Part shown: positions 24,501-36,293 of the stretch, piece after piece
How the letters are laid out: each line of letters opens with the position of its first letter
Numbering within the stretch: position 1 is the stretch's first letter
NCBI GenBank assembly: GCA_031216445.1
Contig: CM062206.1
Location: 5,030,001-5,094,000 of the forward strand
Reading direction: 5' to 3'
DNA length: 64,000 nt
From: Lateolabrax maculatus
Taxonomy: Eukaryota; Chordata; Actinopteri; Acropomatiformes; Lateolabracidae
Notes under the pieces: generated by a model
What the model was told of the DNA's origin: nothing
What the model saw: the letters and a program-made list of their open reading frames with translations, nothing else
The model's database searches: none
Translations under genes and position numbers: made by a program

Positions 24501-25296
24501 CATTAAAGCGAGTAAACTCTCAACTTTTCATGATAAATATGAAATGGCAGAGTGTGAAATGTACTTACACCAGGGTGGGAGATAAGAGAGGCCACCAGCT
24601 AAGGTTTTTATATATGCAGTGCTTCTTTTGCAACTGGTCTGCAATTTACTCAGAGTTTCACAAACTCTCTCATTCATGTTTTGCAGGCTGCATATTCTCA
24701 ACTACAGGGAGTTGTTCATTCATTGTCAGACAAGTTGGACATAATCCCGCACCACCTATGGTAAACTGATAGCATTAGAAGTTTACACATGCAGATGTAG
24801 ACATGTTAATGTCACCACCTACAGGTAAAGTAATAGCTGCTGTTAAAAAAACAAAAAAACAAAAACTTGCAGGCAATGAAAGTTACAGCTTTACATTTTT
24901 CTTTTTTATAGCTGTTTTCTTTGTCTGTGTGCTTTTTTACTTTTAGGTCTGGGGTGTGCTTGAAACTAATTCATGCATCGTTTGACCATGTCTTAAAGCA
25001 AAAGTGTTTATAGCTGTTTCAGATGACCACACTTGAAGGAGGGGCAGATCACCTTCCATCACAGAGAGGTGTGAGACGTGATAATCGTTAAAATGGGAAA
25101 AATACAGTCTCTCTTCAGAAGTATGGATTTTTTATATAGGAAAAGTGACTACTTGAGAACGATGTCCAAATCATGGTTACTGTCGCACCTCCCCATAGCT
25201 GGGCGTGCTTGTCGGGTTGTCTGATTTAAAAAAAATAATAAAATTATTGGACCATCCCCCCCAATTCAGACCCAATTCAAAAAGTGAAATAGTTCT
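18525..25296. other. long intronic/non-coding stretch with one CNE-like block near 23250-24130
   Basis: No exon pair could be supported over 6.7 kb. The 136-codon minus frame at 21593-22003 and the plus frame at 23409-23711 have no domain. A 9-bp inverted repeat AGGGATGTG / CACATCCCT lies at 23166-23174 and 23187-23195. 23250-24130 has a more even base composition with scattered CpG, in contrast to its AT-rich surroundings, and is the likeliest conserved block. A G9 run lies at 23392-23400. Confidence 0.3.
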
Positions 25297-25456
25297 GTCA
25301 GAGCTTAACAGAGAGCAAGGTGACATTTTTACATCCCTTTTTTTAATGTCTTTCTGGTTCGACCAACTCTCCAAAAACCTAAAATATTCAGTTTCTTATC
25401 ATAGAAGACGAAACAAAACAGCAAATTTGAAAAAGTGGAACTGGTGAATTTTTAGC
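25297..25456 (+). mobile_element. GCTGCAACTAA-family internal fragment (copy 4)
   Basis: Collinear with the family interior: CAGAGCTTAAC, then GTTCGACCAACTCTCCAAAA, AAATATTCAGTTTCTTATC, ATAGAAGACGAA and GTGGAACTGGTGAATTTTT. Both ends are lost. Confidence 0.6.
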
Positions 25457-26800
25457 TGCATTGTGTCACACTAACATTCAGTGGATATGTAATGCTCAAA
25501 TAGAACCACTCAATAAGTGATGATCTACAGAAAGCACTTATGCAGTGTTATGTCAGGCAATATCAGAGCATCAGAACAATAACACGACTTTCCTCTTCAA
25601 AACTTTGCAGCTGCACGAGACCACTCTAACTTGTACATTCAATAAGTGCATATGACATGCAGCAATCCATTATACAAATTGCCTACAGTCTTAATACCCT
25701 TTTGCAAGCTCCACCTATTGTTTTGAAATACATCCCTTAATCTAAGAACCCCACTAACCTTTGGACTAAATCGGTCCGGGTCCATTGTGAGGCCCGTGCC
25801 CAGCAGATTCCAGCCTGTCTCAGAAGAAGTCCCTGTGTGGTTCAGTCTGAATCAAGGCAGGGATATAGTCATTAAACCATGTAGCCACCATCTGGTCCCT
25901 GGGCCACTGGGTTTACATCCCCATCCTCCAAACACCCACACCTCAACAAGCGTACTGCTATCAGCTCAATTCATTCCTTGTTTCCTTTTAACTCGCTTTC
26001 TCTACATAGTAATTTAGGGAAGGAAATTGGTATTTTTACCCACTGGACATACTGACTGGGGGTTAGAAATTCATTGGCCATGATCAGACATTTTGGTTTT
26101 CGGAAGATTTGGCTGGTGTCTACTGCTGTGGGTTTACTAAATTCATCAGTCCTCATTTATTTCTCATCAATAAGCTTTCATAACTATATTGTAGGCAAAT
26201 ATTTCAACATGGATACAGTTAAATCATGAAAGAGGTCAACTTCAGAACTAATTTTACATGCAGTTCTGTAAAGAACAACGAGGGCAAGACAGGAAAAAAA
26301 ATGCTTAGATTTTCAGTACAAACTCAGACCTTTCAAGCTTGAAGGGCAAAAAACATTTGCATGCTTTATACAGTGAGATTTATTTACATATAATTAAGTT
26401 GGGCAAAGGCAGAACAATTTGCATACAATTGCGAGACATTTGTTGTGTGTTTTTCTCATTATTTCATCATTTTCTAACTTTTCTTAATCTTAGAAATGTT
26501 CTTGTTTCCATGTTAAGCAATTTAATGCCTCCAAGGTCAAAGTTATGAATGTAATAAAATTAATGATAATAAATCAACAGCTTGCTTAACAATAGTGTTA
26601 GTGTATGCTCATGAAAACATTAGTTTGCCCACTCAAAACACATCAATATAGAATGTAGCTAAATTCACTTCTGCATTGCATTATCCCATAAGAGAATATA
26701 TATCCAAATGTACAGTGTAGTTATAGTAACAATAGTTGTTTTCCTAAAACTGCAGTCATTTTTAAACGGCTGCTCCAATATGTGGATCTGTTTTTAATTC
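25457..26800. other. non-coding stretch, nothing recognised
   Basis: Mixed AT-rich DNA. 25740-25970 is somewhat richer in C, but its 76-codon frame has no motif. Confidence 0.35.
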
Positions 26801-26861
26801 ATTGTAAACTGGATATTGCTGTATTTTGGACCGTCTGGACAAAACAAGGAACTGAAGGACG
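26801..26861 (-). mobile_element. GCTGCAACTAA-family short relic (copy 5)
   Basis: Retains GGATATTGCTGTATTTTGGA and CTGGACAAAACAAGGAACTG, matching the minus-strand interior seen at 38800-38855. Very short and diverged. Confidence 0.45.
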
Positions 26862-29076
26862 TTTCTGACTTTTTATATATAATAAGATTGATTTGTCAAG
26901 GAAATTATCAGCAAATAATTTTTTTTTTTTGCCCCAACACTGTTGTCATGGGAAAGTGTGGTTGTGCACAACCTACACAACTAAACTCAGATGAAGTGCA
27001 CTGATTACAATATAATCAAAAAAAAAAAAATATATATACATGGTTTTAGAGATGCACAGTTGGTGTCAAAGAAATATTTCATGGAAAAGATATAGACTTT
27101 AGTTCATGTTGGTATGTTTGAATTATTTCTCTGGATGTCTGTCAACCCAGTCCAGATAATTCTGTTACCATTACAGTAATCACAGGAATTATCATCCTTC
27201 AAGTCTCGAAACCGAGGTAAGGCTGAAAGTCAAAACATCTCACTTCAGACATACAGAGACTTACTTTCTGTCTCAGTCTTTTGCATTCAGTCATTCTGTC
27301 ACACATCATCATACTTTAGTACAGACTGCACTCATTGTGAGCTTTATTCAGACTGTGTAAAGTTACATGGCATCTATGCAGATTGAGATAAGCTTGCTTT
27401 AGCGTCCTATTCAGACTTGGTCTATTCACTGTGCGCACTGAGGATTTGGGATGGCCCTTTACTTGCACACAAGTTTATTCAAAACCTTTGCTTCTTTTTC
27501 CTTTTCAGCTGCTTTTCTTTTTTCTTCAGCATTTCCTTAAAATACGGTGTACTTTTTTTGCCTTTGGGGCTTTAACTGGATAAAGAATATACAAAATATA
27601 CAGTGGGCAGACACAATAAGAAACATCTGTACATTGAATTGCAATTCCATAAATTATCCTTGCAATGGATACTACAATATCATTGTGAAGTGTTACGTTT
27701 TTGTTGAGAGAGATGTTGATTCAAATATTACAAGGTCATTTTTTTAAGCCAGCGCTTGTAGTTGTACTGGATTGTGTTACAACGTGAATTGTCTGTCACC
27801 CACTAACAATTCATTGTGAAGCTTTCTTTGTTCATGTACTTTATAAAAGCTGAGCTGATTATTGCTTTTCTGCAGTTAATCTAAGAAATCACTGAAATAA
27901 TAAAAATAATGTGTAGTGTAGCTTAAAGGTACTGCAACTCTTTGAGTTGTGCAACCCTGTGATGTACAATGACGATAAAATGACTTTGATACCTTAACAT
28001 ATGAACTGGACATATAACTGGAGACAGAGTTTTCAATTGTAAAACAATGTCTCAATACAAGTAACCAAACAAGCAACTTGACAGTTTTCAATAATCAAAC
28101 TTTAGAGTGCTGCTGGTAATTCTGTGATTCTTCTTATCAACAAATCCCATGAATAAATAATCCCCAGCAGGTGCATTTTTGTACTTGTTTGATTAACATT
28201 TCCATAAAACAACAGTGCCCAGCTGTTTTGCGCAGAAATAACTTTTTTTCAAAATTAAACTATACCTGTGACCTGTTTTTAAATATGTAAGTCCTCAACA
28301 GGAACCAATGGGCTTGGGCCACAGGCACAGAAGGGAAGTCAAAGTATAATGTGGTTGGTTTTGGTCTTTTAATGAGATTTGGTGACAAATAGGAAAAAAA
28401 ACAACCTCAACTTTAAATTCAAAAAGTATTGCTGTTCAATCCCCAACTCTAATCCCTAATTCTTTCCATACCTGGAGTGACATGAGAGGCGGATATCAAC
28501 TCTGAAGGTTCATCAGTGGTCTTCTGGAAGGTAATATGTAAAAAAATGCTTCTTTTAAATGCAATTTTTGCTGTTATGGATTTACTGTTTAAAATCAGGT
28601 AATCTGACCTATAATCAAACGGAACAAACTAATCTGCAGGATTTAATCTTAATCTGGATTTAAATTGAGTCAGTTATTCTAGAGAAATAGAGTTGAAAAT
28701 AAATGAAAAGGGAACGATATTCGAATATATATATCTGTCCAAGCACAAACTTGGATGCACTGGGTGTCTGTCAAACTCAGCACACGTTAATGATTTCTTG
28801 GCACTCTCCATGCACCCAGATAGTGCAGTCTGTTTTGGTAATTCTTTAAAAATGCAGCTCACTTGTGTATGGAATGAAGCGTAGTGTATGAGTGGTTGGG
28901 TCACAGTATGAGGAGAGAGGAAATCTATATGCAAAATGCTTTTAATCATGACTTTAATGGGCTGGATTGTTTTTCTTTTTATATTTAGCTGATTTGAGTG
29001 GTGCTTCAGCTTTTATGATTGAACAAATCAACTCACATTAGATGTTTTTAATGCTTGTTATTACAAATGTTCTACA
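26862..29076. other. non-coding stretch with A/T runs
   Basis: T10 at 26920-26929 and A13 at 27019-27031 followed by TATATATA. No exon, RNA gene or recognised repeat. Acceptor-like pyrimidine tracts occur at 27484-27508 and 27514-27523 without an open exon behind them. Confidence 0.35.
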
Positions 29077-29201
29077 GAAGCCCTGAGAGGCAAAATCCTG
29101 GGAAACCTGTTCTTAAGTCACAAACACAGGAGCAAAAACTATTTAGATCAGACCTAGAAAATAGATCACCATTTTTTTTCTCTATTGCCTCTCAGGGCTT
29201 C
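29077..29201. mobile_element. 125-bp MITE-like element with 17-bp perfect terminal inverted repeats
   Basis: Arm GAAGCCCTGAGAGGCAA at 29077-29093 is the exact reverse complement of 29185-29201. The short interior has no coding capacity. No unambiguous target-site duplication flanks the arms, so the boundaries may be slightly longer or the duplication decayed. Confidence 0.65.
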
Positions 29202-29418
29202 CATACTTTTCCTATTTTCCATCAGAAAACTCGTGGGAGCCCTGGTAACAGTTTTGGGGTCATGTGGCTTGCTGATGGGCACAATACACAAGAGGCACTC
29301 TCAGCATTGTAGGAAGTAGGTAGTTTAGCAAAGTCAATATTCCCAGTTTCTATAATATTGCAAATTTGAGACAGTCAAAATTAGAAATCTTTTCATAATT
29401 ATGAGGTAACAAGACTAA

Positions 29419-29582
29419 GAGTCTTCAGCCATGCTTGTGGTTCTGTGAGGCTGTATTTAGGCTCAGCGGTTTGACCTAATGTTAACATCAGCATGCTCAT
29501 AATGATAATACTAAGAGGCTGCTGTTATGTGGGTGTAATATTTACTAAGTTCACAATCGTTTAGTATGTTAGACAAGAGTAT
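29419..29582. mobile_element. fragment of a common percomorph repeat rich in TTAACATCAGCATGC motifs
   Basis: Reads TCTTCAGCCATGCTTG, TCTGTGAGGCTGTATTTAGG, GCTCAGCGGTTTGA and GTTAACATCAGCATGCTCAT. These are in the order found in a very abundant fish repeat whose other end reads GCCATGAAATTTG (compare 52100-52162). Class not certain; identification from memory. Confidence 0.5.
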
Positions 29583-30840
29583 TGAATTATTACCCAGACG
29601 TGTAATTATGGCTTATGGCTCTCCATCATTTTTAACTTTATAGTTCATAGTGTGAAAAACAGGTGATAAATTGGGGGCAGAAATTGGGCTCCATACTTTG
29701 TAAAAGTGTTCTTTCTGCACTGACTGGATGTCAACACACAGGAGTGAATATGAAGGAAGCACAAGGGTCACAGCAGAAAATAATTTCATCGGGCCAAGGT
29801 GTTAATCAGTTGTTTAAACTTTGTGCAAACCAGTAGCTCAAATCCATCCCATCACTCACTCACACTATCATTCACAGTTTTCCACTAAAATGAACTAAAG
29901 CGAGTGCACAGCTTTCTTAAAAAATGCCATGCATCATTTCATGCCGCACGTCGTTTCAGAATAATTTTCCCTTCACTTCACAGAATTAAAGCCTCGCTGT
30001 CTCATTTTCAGGCAACACAGTAAGTGGAGACAGTGAGATTCATCACACCAGCCATTAGTGGCTTCAACCTGTTTCTCAGCTGGAAAGACTGAGAGTGTTG
30101 CCAAGTAGAAACTACACCTCCGGATTGACTAAACAATCTAAGACTAAATAATTAAAACCACACTCAAATGGAGTGCAGAAACTGCGACATATAGTTGTAA
30201 AGCAGTATTATAACAATAATGAACTTTTTGCTCCTAACAAGCTCTGTTTACAGTTCCGATCAAATATGAAAGGTTTTATTCCTAAAAAGGCAACACATTT
30301 GTTTAAGATACTTAAAATTAACCAGAAAAAAAAAGAATGGTGGGATTTTTGGTAAATGGTTGATATCTTATTTTGGAACGAAACACTTCATACATGGAGG
30401 TGACTCCGTTAGAGACTAGTGTCTGGATAAATCAAGAGGTTTCTGGCCTCGTCAGTGACGTTACAGGTACGTCCTTCCTCTACACTGTGTGACAAACATG
30501 TTTTGCACCGTAAGTAGAAAATAAAATCTTTGCAAAGAAACAGCGGTGTCAAAACTTACTTATCACTATATTGTTGCTACTGTAGCAGCCGGGGATGTTG
30601 GATTAACAAAAAAATCGTTAGTCAGCTAAAACACAAAGCTGATCATATCGCTGTAGTCAGCCTTAAAGGAAACTCTCACCCTCTGCTACTCGACAAGATA
30701 TCATCAATGTGTGATGTTCAGGGCAATCCGGGAGTTAATGCATGGTGATATTTTGTAATTTTTCTTTTATATTCACTTTACCCTGACCTGCCTATGTACT
30801 TCTACGTCATTTAGTGATTTCTTGTACGTCCCAGAAGAAC
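29583..30840. other. non-coding stretch, nothing recognised
   Basis: No supported exon. 30400-30740 contains modest GC and several CpGs but no motif that identifies it. Confidence 0.35.
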
Positions 30841-30878
30841 AACCCTACACAGATACATTCAGGTATCTGTGTAGGGTT
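30841..30878. repeat. perfect 16-bp inverted repeat with 6-nt loop
   Basis: AACCCTACACAGATAC (30841-30856) is the exact reverse complement of 30863-30878; the loop is ATTCAG. A compact hairpin of the same kind as, but shorter than, the foldback at 13268. Confidence 0.95.
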
Positions 30879-32039
30879 AAGTTTTTAATAAGTTCTTTTG
30901 ATGAATTTGTCCCTATGTGGTTGTTTAATTGTATGTAAGTTTACTGTTGATGTTTTAGAGTTTTTTAAAGCAATTAAATTCCACTTGCTGGAAAGGTCCT
31001 GACATGCAATTCCATCTATATATGGCTAATTAACAACAGAAGTAAGAATACATCACCAAAAACAAACAGGGTAAAAAAATGTAAGAAACTTGACTGAATC
31101 CAAAACAAAACAAGCTCCTAAGCTTATGAAGAGTTAGTTACTTAGAGCAAATTACAGTCCTAGGAGTCTCTGCTGCCAGCAATGTATCCCATAAGTGGGG
31201 TTGTGTTTAAAAGATGAAATAACATTAAGCTTTTAAAAAGTATTTTCTCTAATGGGAGGGAAAGTTTATGTTAGGAAGTGATTTCCTCACTTCACCAACT
31301 AGCAGAAGTTGTTAAAAAACACACACAAAAAACTGGTTATTAAGGTTTGGACAACTTTCAATTACATGTCAAAAAAAAAATACCGTTAAGAAAAATATGA
31401 ATATCATGTAAAGGGGAACAGGGCAAACCATGCAGGCTGTGGTTCTTCATTTCTTACATTCAGGCACAACTGGGACCTCAGTTTCATTACTGAATTTAAA
31501 GTGTAACGTAACACCCACTGAAAATATTGTTTTTATTGACACTCAGTGGTTTTATTCAGCTTTCACCTTGCTGCAGGTGTACTCAAGGACACTGTGACAC
31601 CCAGTGCAGCAAAGCACCTGCTTGGTGTGGTCAGAAGGGGAACCGGCAGTGAAACAGTTACTTTTTAAGGTCACAAACTTGTTTTTCATTCAGACCATTC
31701 AGCTAGCTATTAACTGTATTCTGTACATTTTCACAAATACGAATAAGAATTTGCCAACCAAAACCGGACCTATCAACCAATTACTGTGGGCAGAATAATC
31801 TACAGACCAGTGCATGTGCTGCATCATGCCCAAATGGGCCACAAGGGCAACGTCTTATGTTTTATTTCATAGAGATATGAGTTCTGGCCACCAGGTTTTC
31901 CACACATAATAAAGTGTGTGTTTTGTGAGAAAACAATGATCCAAACAATGACCATACTGTGTGTGTGCAGCTACTAACTGTAATTATTAACAAAAATGTA
32001 GAAAAATGTTTTTTCTACATTTGTTTTCTTTACCCACAG

Positions 32040-32221
32040 TGGTACTATATATATTCCACTACGGCAGATACCGAAGTCATCGCTGCCCTGTGTCACAGAC
32101 TAAAGGACATCAGATATTGAGATTTCATGAATTCAAGAGGCTGCCAGCTGCTAAGCCCTCCTCTTCGGTAATAAGATTCTGGACCCTCTGCCCCGCTGTC
32201 TAAACAGCCAGGGGCTAGAAG
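32040..32221 (+). other. cryptic exon candidate (acceptor plus donor, no sustained coding frame)
   Basis: TTTGTTTTCTTTACCCACAG (ends 32039) is a good acceptor, and AGAAG|GTATGT at 32221/32222 a good donor, giving 182 bases of non-repetitive sequence. The best frame stops at 32203, eighteen bases before the donor. It could be an untranslated or poison exon, a lncRNA exon, or chance pairing of sites. Confidence 0.2.
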
Positions 32222-32270
32222 GTATGTGGGCAAAGGGTGTATGTGTGGGAGTGTGTGTGATGAAGGGTTT

Positions 32271-32283
32271 GGGGGGGGGGGGG
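32271..32283 (+). repeat. G13 homopolymer
   Basis: Thirteen consecutive G, preceded by GT-rich sequence from 32222. Length likely unstable and prone to sequencing error. Shorter runs of the same type lie at 8437-8447 (G11), 23392-23400 (G9), 47768-47776 (G9) and 56796-56805 (C10). Confidence 0.95.
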
Positions 32284-34090
32284 TCGTCATCAAAAAAGAA
32301 AGCAGTCCAGCTGCAGTTGTGGTGGATTTTGCTGTCGCCTCTGGTCAGCAGAACCTGCAACTCATTCCACTGTCTAACTGAAGGAGTCACTGCCCAGGGA
32401 CTTTCCAAGGCTCCCGGGGACCCACTTAACATGAACCTAATCCCCACAGGACATGCCCGCCGTACACTCCTTATATACTGCTACTGTGCTAAAGACGGTG
32501 AGGAAGTTTCCAAACTATTTATATGCAAATGAGACAACCACTGTTGTCCTCTGCTCAGTTATAGGTTGAGATTTTGTTGCCTTCTTCCAACTTTCTGGTT
32601 ATTTTTAGTGCTTCTCTTCATAGAAAATAGTGTTGACACTAATATTCTTGTTCACAGACATAAATCCTCTCTGTACAGCTTTGTCTGACATATAAAAGAG
32701 CAAAACTATAAGCCATATAGACGAGGAATACAACACCCACACACCTGACTGCATGCCTGCAACCTCATACAGTCAATACATATGAGCAAATATACTGTAA
32801 ATAATGTCTTCACATCACTCTGTTATTACACTGTTATTTGTGTGACTCTGTTAGGCTTTTAGTCAGTGCTCACACAGCTATTATTTAGTAAACACCACTA
32901 TAATTCAAACTTTAACTTATTGGTCAGATAGTGTTTGATGATTAAATAATCAAGAATAATACAGGTGTGAGTGTTTCTGTTTTAAATTGTTCAAGTATGG
33001 ATTATTCCTATCTAATCTATTGTTGTTTTTTATATATTTGAAATGTCAAAAGATAGTAAAACCATAAAAACAAATCCACAAGTTTCAAAGGTGCCTGCAC
33101 GAAATTGCTTATTCTGTGAAACCAAAAGTCCAATATCCAAATTTACAAACGGAGCAAAGCTGCAAATCCACACATTTAAGAAGGTGGGATGAGCAATTTG
33201 ACACTTTTGCTGTGTATATATAAACTATCCTTCAACTCCCACAGATATACAAAGATTAACAATAATAAAAACTGACCCTTACATAATTAAGTGAAACTTT
33301 TAGCCCTGGGACCTGTGTTTTTTTATGAAAAAGGTAACCTTGACAAGATTCATGATCCCATTTGCTTTTCTTGAAAGTTTGACAAATGAGACCCACTGAG
33401 CGAGTGCGAACATACACACGTATCCATTGTGCACGCCTGTGTTTTTCATACCCATTGATCCCCATTAATCCACTAAAAATAAACCCATCTACGTGCTTGA
33501 TGCAGTCGTGGCACCGTTCTGGCTCACAGATCAGTTTACGATAATCTGTTGGCAGAGTCTGGGCACCGCACCGCTGCTGCCAGTTCCCCAGATGTACCAG
33601 TAATAAGACATGTCAAACTGATGCCAGCCAATCAGAGGCCACACACACAGGAACACGGTGTCTCCCTCATGAATGTATTCACACCTAAATACCAGTTGGC
33701 AGCTACTGCTATGGTCATCATCAGACATCAGACAAAAATCACTAATTTGGTCGTGCTACTGTAAAAACTTAATACTGCAATAGAAAGATTGCACCTTTGG
33801 TCCCTGGCGCTGATAGCTTTTGAAGAAACCCTGAGTGATGCACTGTAGTTAATATTTTATGAGTAATTACTGAAATATTGTTCATATATACAAGCAGATT
33901 TTATGGTGCTTCGCTTCAGTCAATTAGATCAGATTTGAAAACGACCAATTAGACACATTCTACCGCAGAGTTTATGTTTGTGATATTCTAAATTATTAAG
34001 ATGACTGGTGTAACCACAGTGAATGCCAAATCATTTTACCTTGTAAATCATTATTTCTGACATGTGTGTTGGTTTTACTGGTGCCTCTAG
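32284..34090. other. non-coding stretch; CNE-like block near 33540-33760
   Basis: 33540-33760 is even in composition with an NF-Y-like AGCCAATCAGAGG (33627-33639). Elsewhere AT-rich and unremarkable. The 102-codon plus frame ending at 32532 begins inside a GT/G-run and is not credible. Confidence 0.3.
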
Positions 34091-34242
34091 ATTGCCCGTA
34101 CGTGTGAATGTGAGCGTGAATATTTGTTTGTCATGTGTCAGCCCTGTGATTGATTGACACCCAGTCCAGGGTGTACCCCACCTGACTTCAGACCCTGTAA
34201 GGATAAGCGGTATAGTAAATGGTTGGATGGATTGATGGATCA
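34091..34242 (+). mobile_element. 3' end of a Maui/L2-type LINE
   Basis: Reads ATTGCCCGTACGTGTGAATG, GTTTGTCATGTGTCAGCCCT, CCAGTCCAGGGTGTACCCC and GGATAAGCGGTATAG, and ends in TGGATGGATTGATGGAT. This is the characteristic 3' UTR and short tandem tail of fish L2 (Maui) retrotransposons. Part of the usual interior is deleted. 5'-truncated: no reverse transcriptase sequence is present. Confidence 0.8.
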
Positions 34243-36017
34243 ATCAGTATTTCTACTCTGTAAAGATGGAGGCTACATTTGATTTTTGATAGGATTGTTC
34301 TTGAGGTACACTTATGTTTGCAAATAGCTTGAATTGCCTGATCGTTCTGGTATCAAGGTAATACCCAAAAGTCCTGAAGTAACCCATGGAATTTAAATGT
34401 GCACAAGCAACTAATTAAGACAGTCAGGGAATTTACAGCAAGCTCTGTCAGTTTGACTGTAAATGTAGTGACATTGAACACTGAGTCATGGAGGCCATAG
34501 TCTGATTTTTACAAGCAAAAAATAAATTAAGTAAAAAGCCCTGAGACTTTAGTTATTAGTCGATTGCTTATCAGTAAGTACCTAAGTAGTCAGTGCCAAT
34601 TAGTTATTGATAACTTGAAGGGATTTAATAAGGGCACGTACAGTAATTCAGCAGCAGATCAACTGGAAATAAATGGGACAAATACTGTAAAATGATGTGC
34701 AAGTAGTAATGGAATAAAAAGGGATTCTCGGTTGACTTTACCTTCAGTCTAAAATTTGATACCATCAAAACAAACCTACTGAGCCTCAGCAATTTAGTAA
34801 ATAAGGGAAAATCATAATTCTCTCACAGTTTAGACTAGAGGCACTCAAGCAGCAGTACTTCTAACATAAGATGGGAAGTTAGTAGCTTTTTAAGAACAAT
34901 TTACTCTTTTGTTGATTGTTATAAATGTTGTTTTTGTTGGCAGGTGCAGTATAATGGATGTTATGCCATTTAAGTGGAATCCTACTTGCTGTTTTTGTGT
35001 TTAATTTGTACAATTTCTGAGTCACAAATGGTTATCTTCCAGTGATTAGGGTATAAACAACCATCTTTGCTTTCAGAAGAGCTCCTGGCATTGTATTTAA
35101 TCTCCTGAAAACTACAGCATTTTGACTAAAATGCAAATCACTGTCAAATCTTTTATCTCTTGAAATGACAACGCCTAGGGAAAAGAAGAAAACAGAATGA
35201 CTATAATAACACGGCAACTTGTCTTTTTCAACAAGGTGGTTCACCCACACTGTGTTCAGACGGGACAATGCACAGCCAGACGCTGTCTATGTAGACCTGC
35301 GGTACAACAATCATGTACTGGAGTGGCTGGAAAGGGCATTTAGAGTTTAAAAAATAGCATTCAGGTCAGTGAAAAAAAAAAAAAACACCGAAAACTGTCT
35401 CAATCTCTGAAAAGGAGCAAAGTAAAAAAAAGTAACAAAAAGAAACAAACTTATTTAAACACACTTGTTGATGTGAAAGGAGTTCTGAAAGTAATGACAA
35501 TGATCCTTTTATATTGGCGATTGGAGATTTGGCCTTCAGCTCTACTGGCTACTATAATATCAAATTTTAACAATATACATATATATTAGTAACCTAATTT
35601 AAATCCAACTCTATCTACAAAATTTACTGTGCTGTTTAATTCTTATTGCACCTCCATATCTGCGATGAGATGAGCACTCACTAATTGGCTGTTTCTGCTC
35701 GCCCGGATAAATGCCACAGATCAGCAGCCACTGCTGGCTCCACTGAAAATAATGAGCTAATAAAGATAAGGATCATGGGAAAATTGCAGATGGGGGACCA
35801 CTCATATTCCCTGTGACGGTGGATGCACATTATATGCTCTCTTGTGAAGTAATCATAGACAATCAGTTCTTTCTATGCAAGTTGTCTAAAAATGAAAGTG
35901 ATGGCCACATATAAGAACCTTGAGGTTTGTAATATGATGTGTGAAGACCTTGGCAGCTAAAACCCTGACTGCTGTATGAAAACTCATTGTTGAAACTCTT
36001 TTTTTTTTTATTCACAG
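34243..36017. other. non-coding stretch; CNE-like block near 35660-35830
   Basis: 35660-35830 has tight clusters of ACTAATTGGC (homeodomain), AAAGATAAGG (GATA) and AAAATAATGAGCTAATAAAG with even composition, a good enhancer-like candidate. Poly(A) at 35373-35385. Otherwise AT-rich. Confidence 0.3.
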
Positions 36018-36292
36018 GACTCTGCTTCGATTCATTTCAAGGCCAAAAGACCTCAGAGCACAGAGTTTGATAGATTCTTCCTCACTGCTGTCTTCTGTTT
36101 GTTATATTTATATAATAATACGTCTGTCTGTTACACAAACTTTAACATACACTTTAAAATATTACACAGTTCTACTATTTCATATTTAAAAGGAAGTCTG
36201 TGCAACACAGAACAAAAGCAGTATGGGTGTACACATGCTGTAGGTTTGTATTACCTGCCAAAGTATGTAACATACTATGGAAGACAAAAATA
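36018..36292 (+). other. cryptic terminal-exon candidate: acceptor, 91-codon open frame, AATAAA overlapping the stop
   Basis: A T-rich tract ending TTATTCACAG (36008-36017) is a strong acceptor. The frame starting at 36018 stays open for 91 codons to TAA at 36291-36293, and AATAAA begins at 36287. The predicted segment (DSASIHFKAKRPQSTEFDRF...) has no recognised domain and its latter half is rich in Tyr, Thr and Leu, as AT-rich noise tends to be. An alternative last exon or a lncRNA end is conceivable; chance remains likely. Confidence 0.2.
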
Positions 36293-36293
36293 A

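Noticed and set aside
32224..32532. 102-codon plus-strand ORF starting in GT-rich sequence
   Set aside because: Its first third is translated from a GT repeat and a G13 run; no motif and no splice support.
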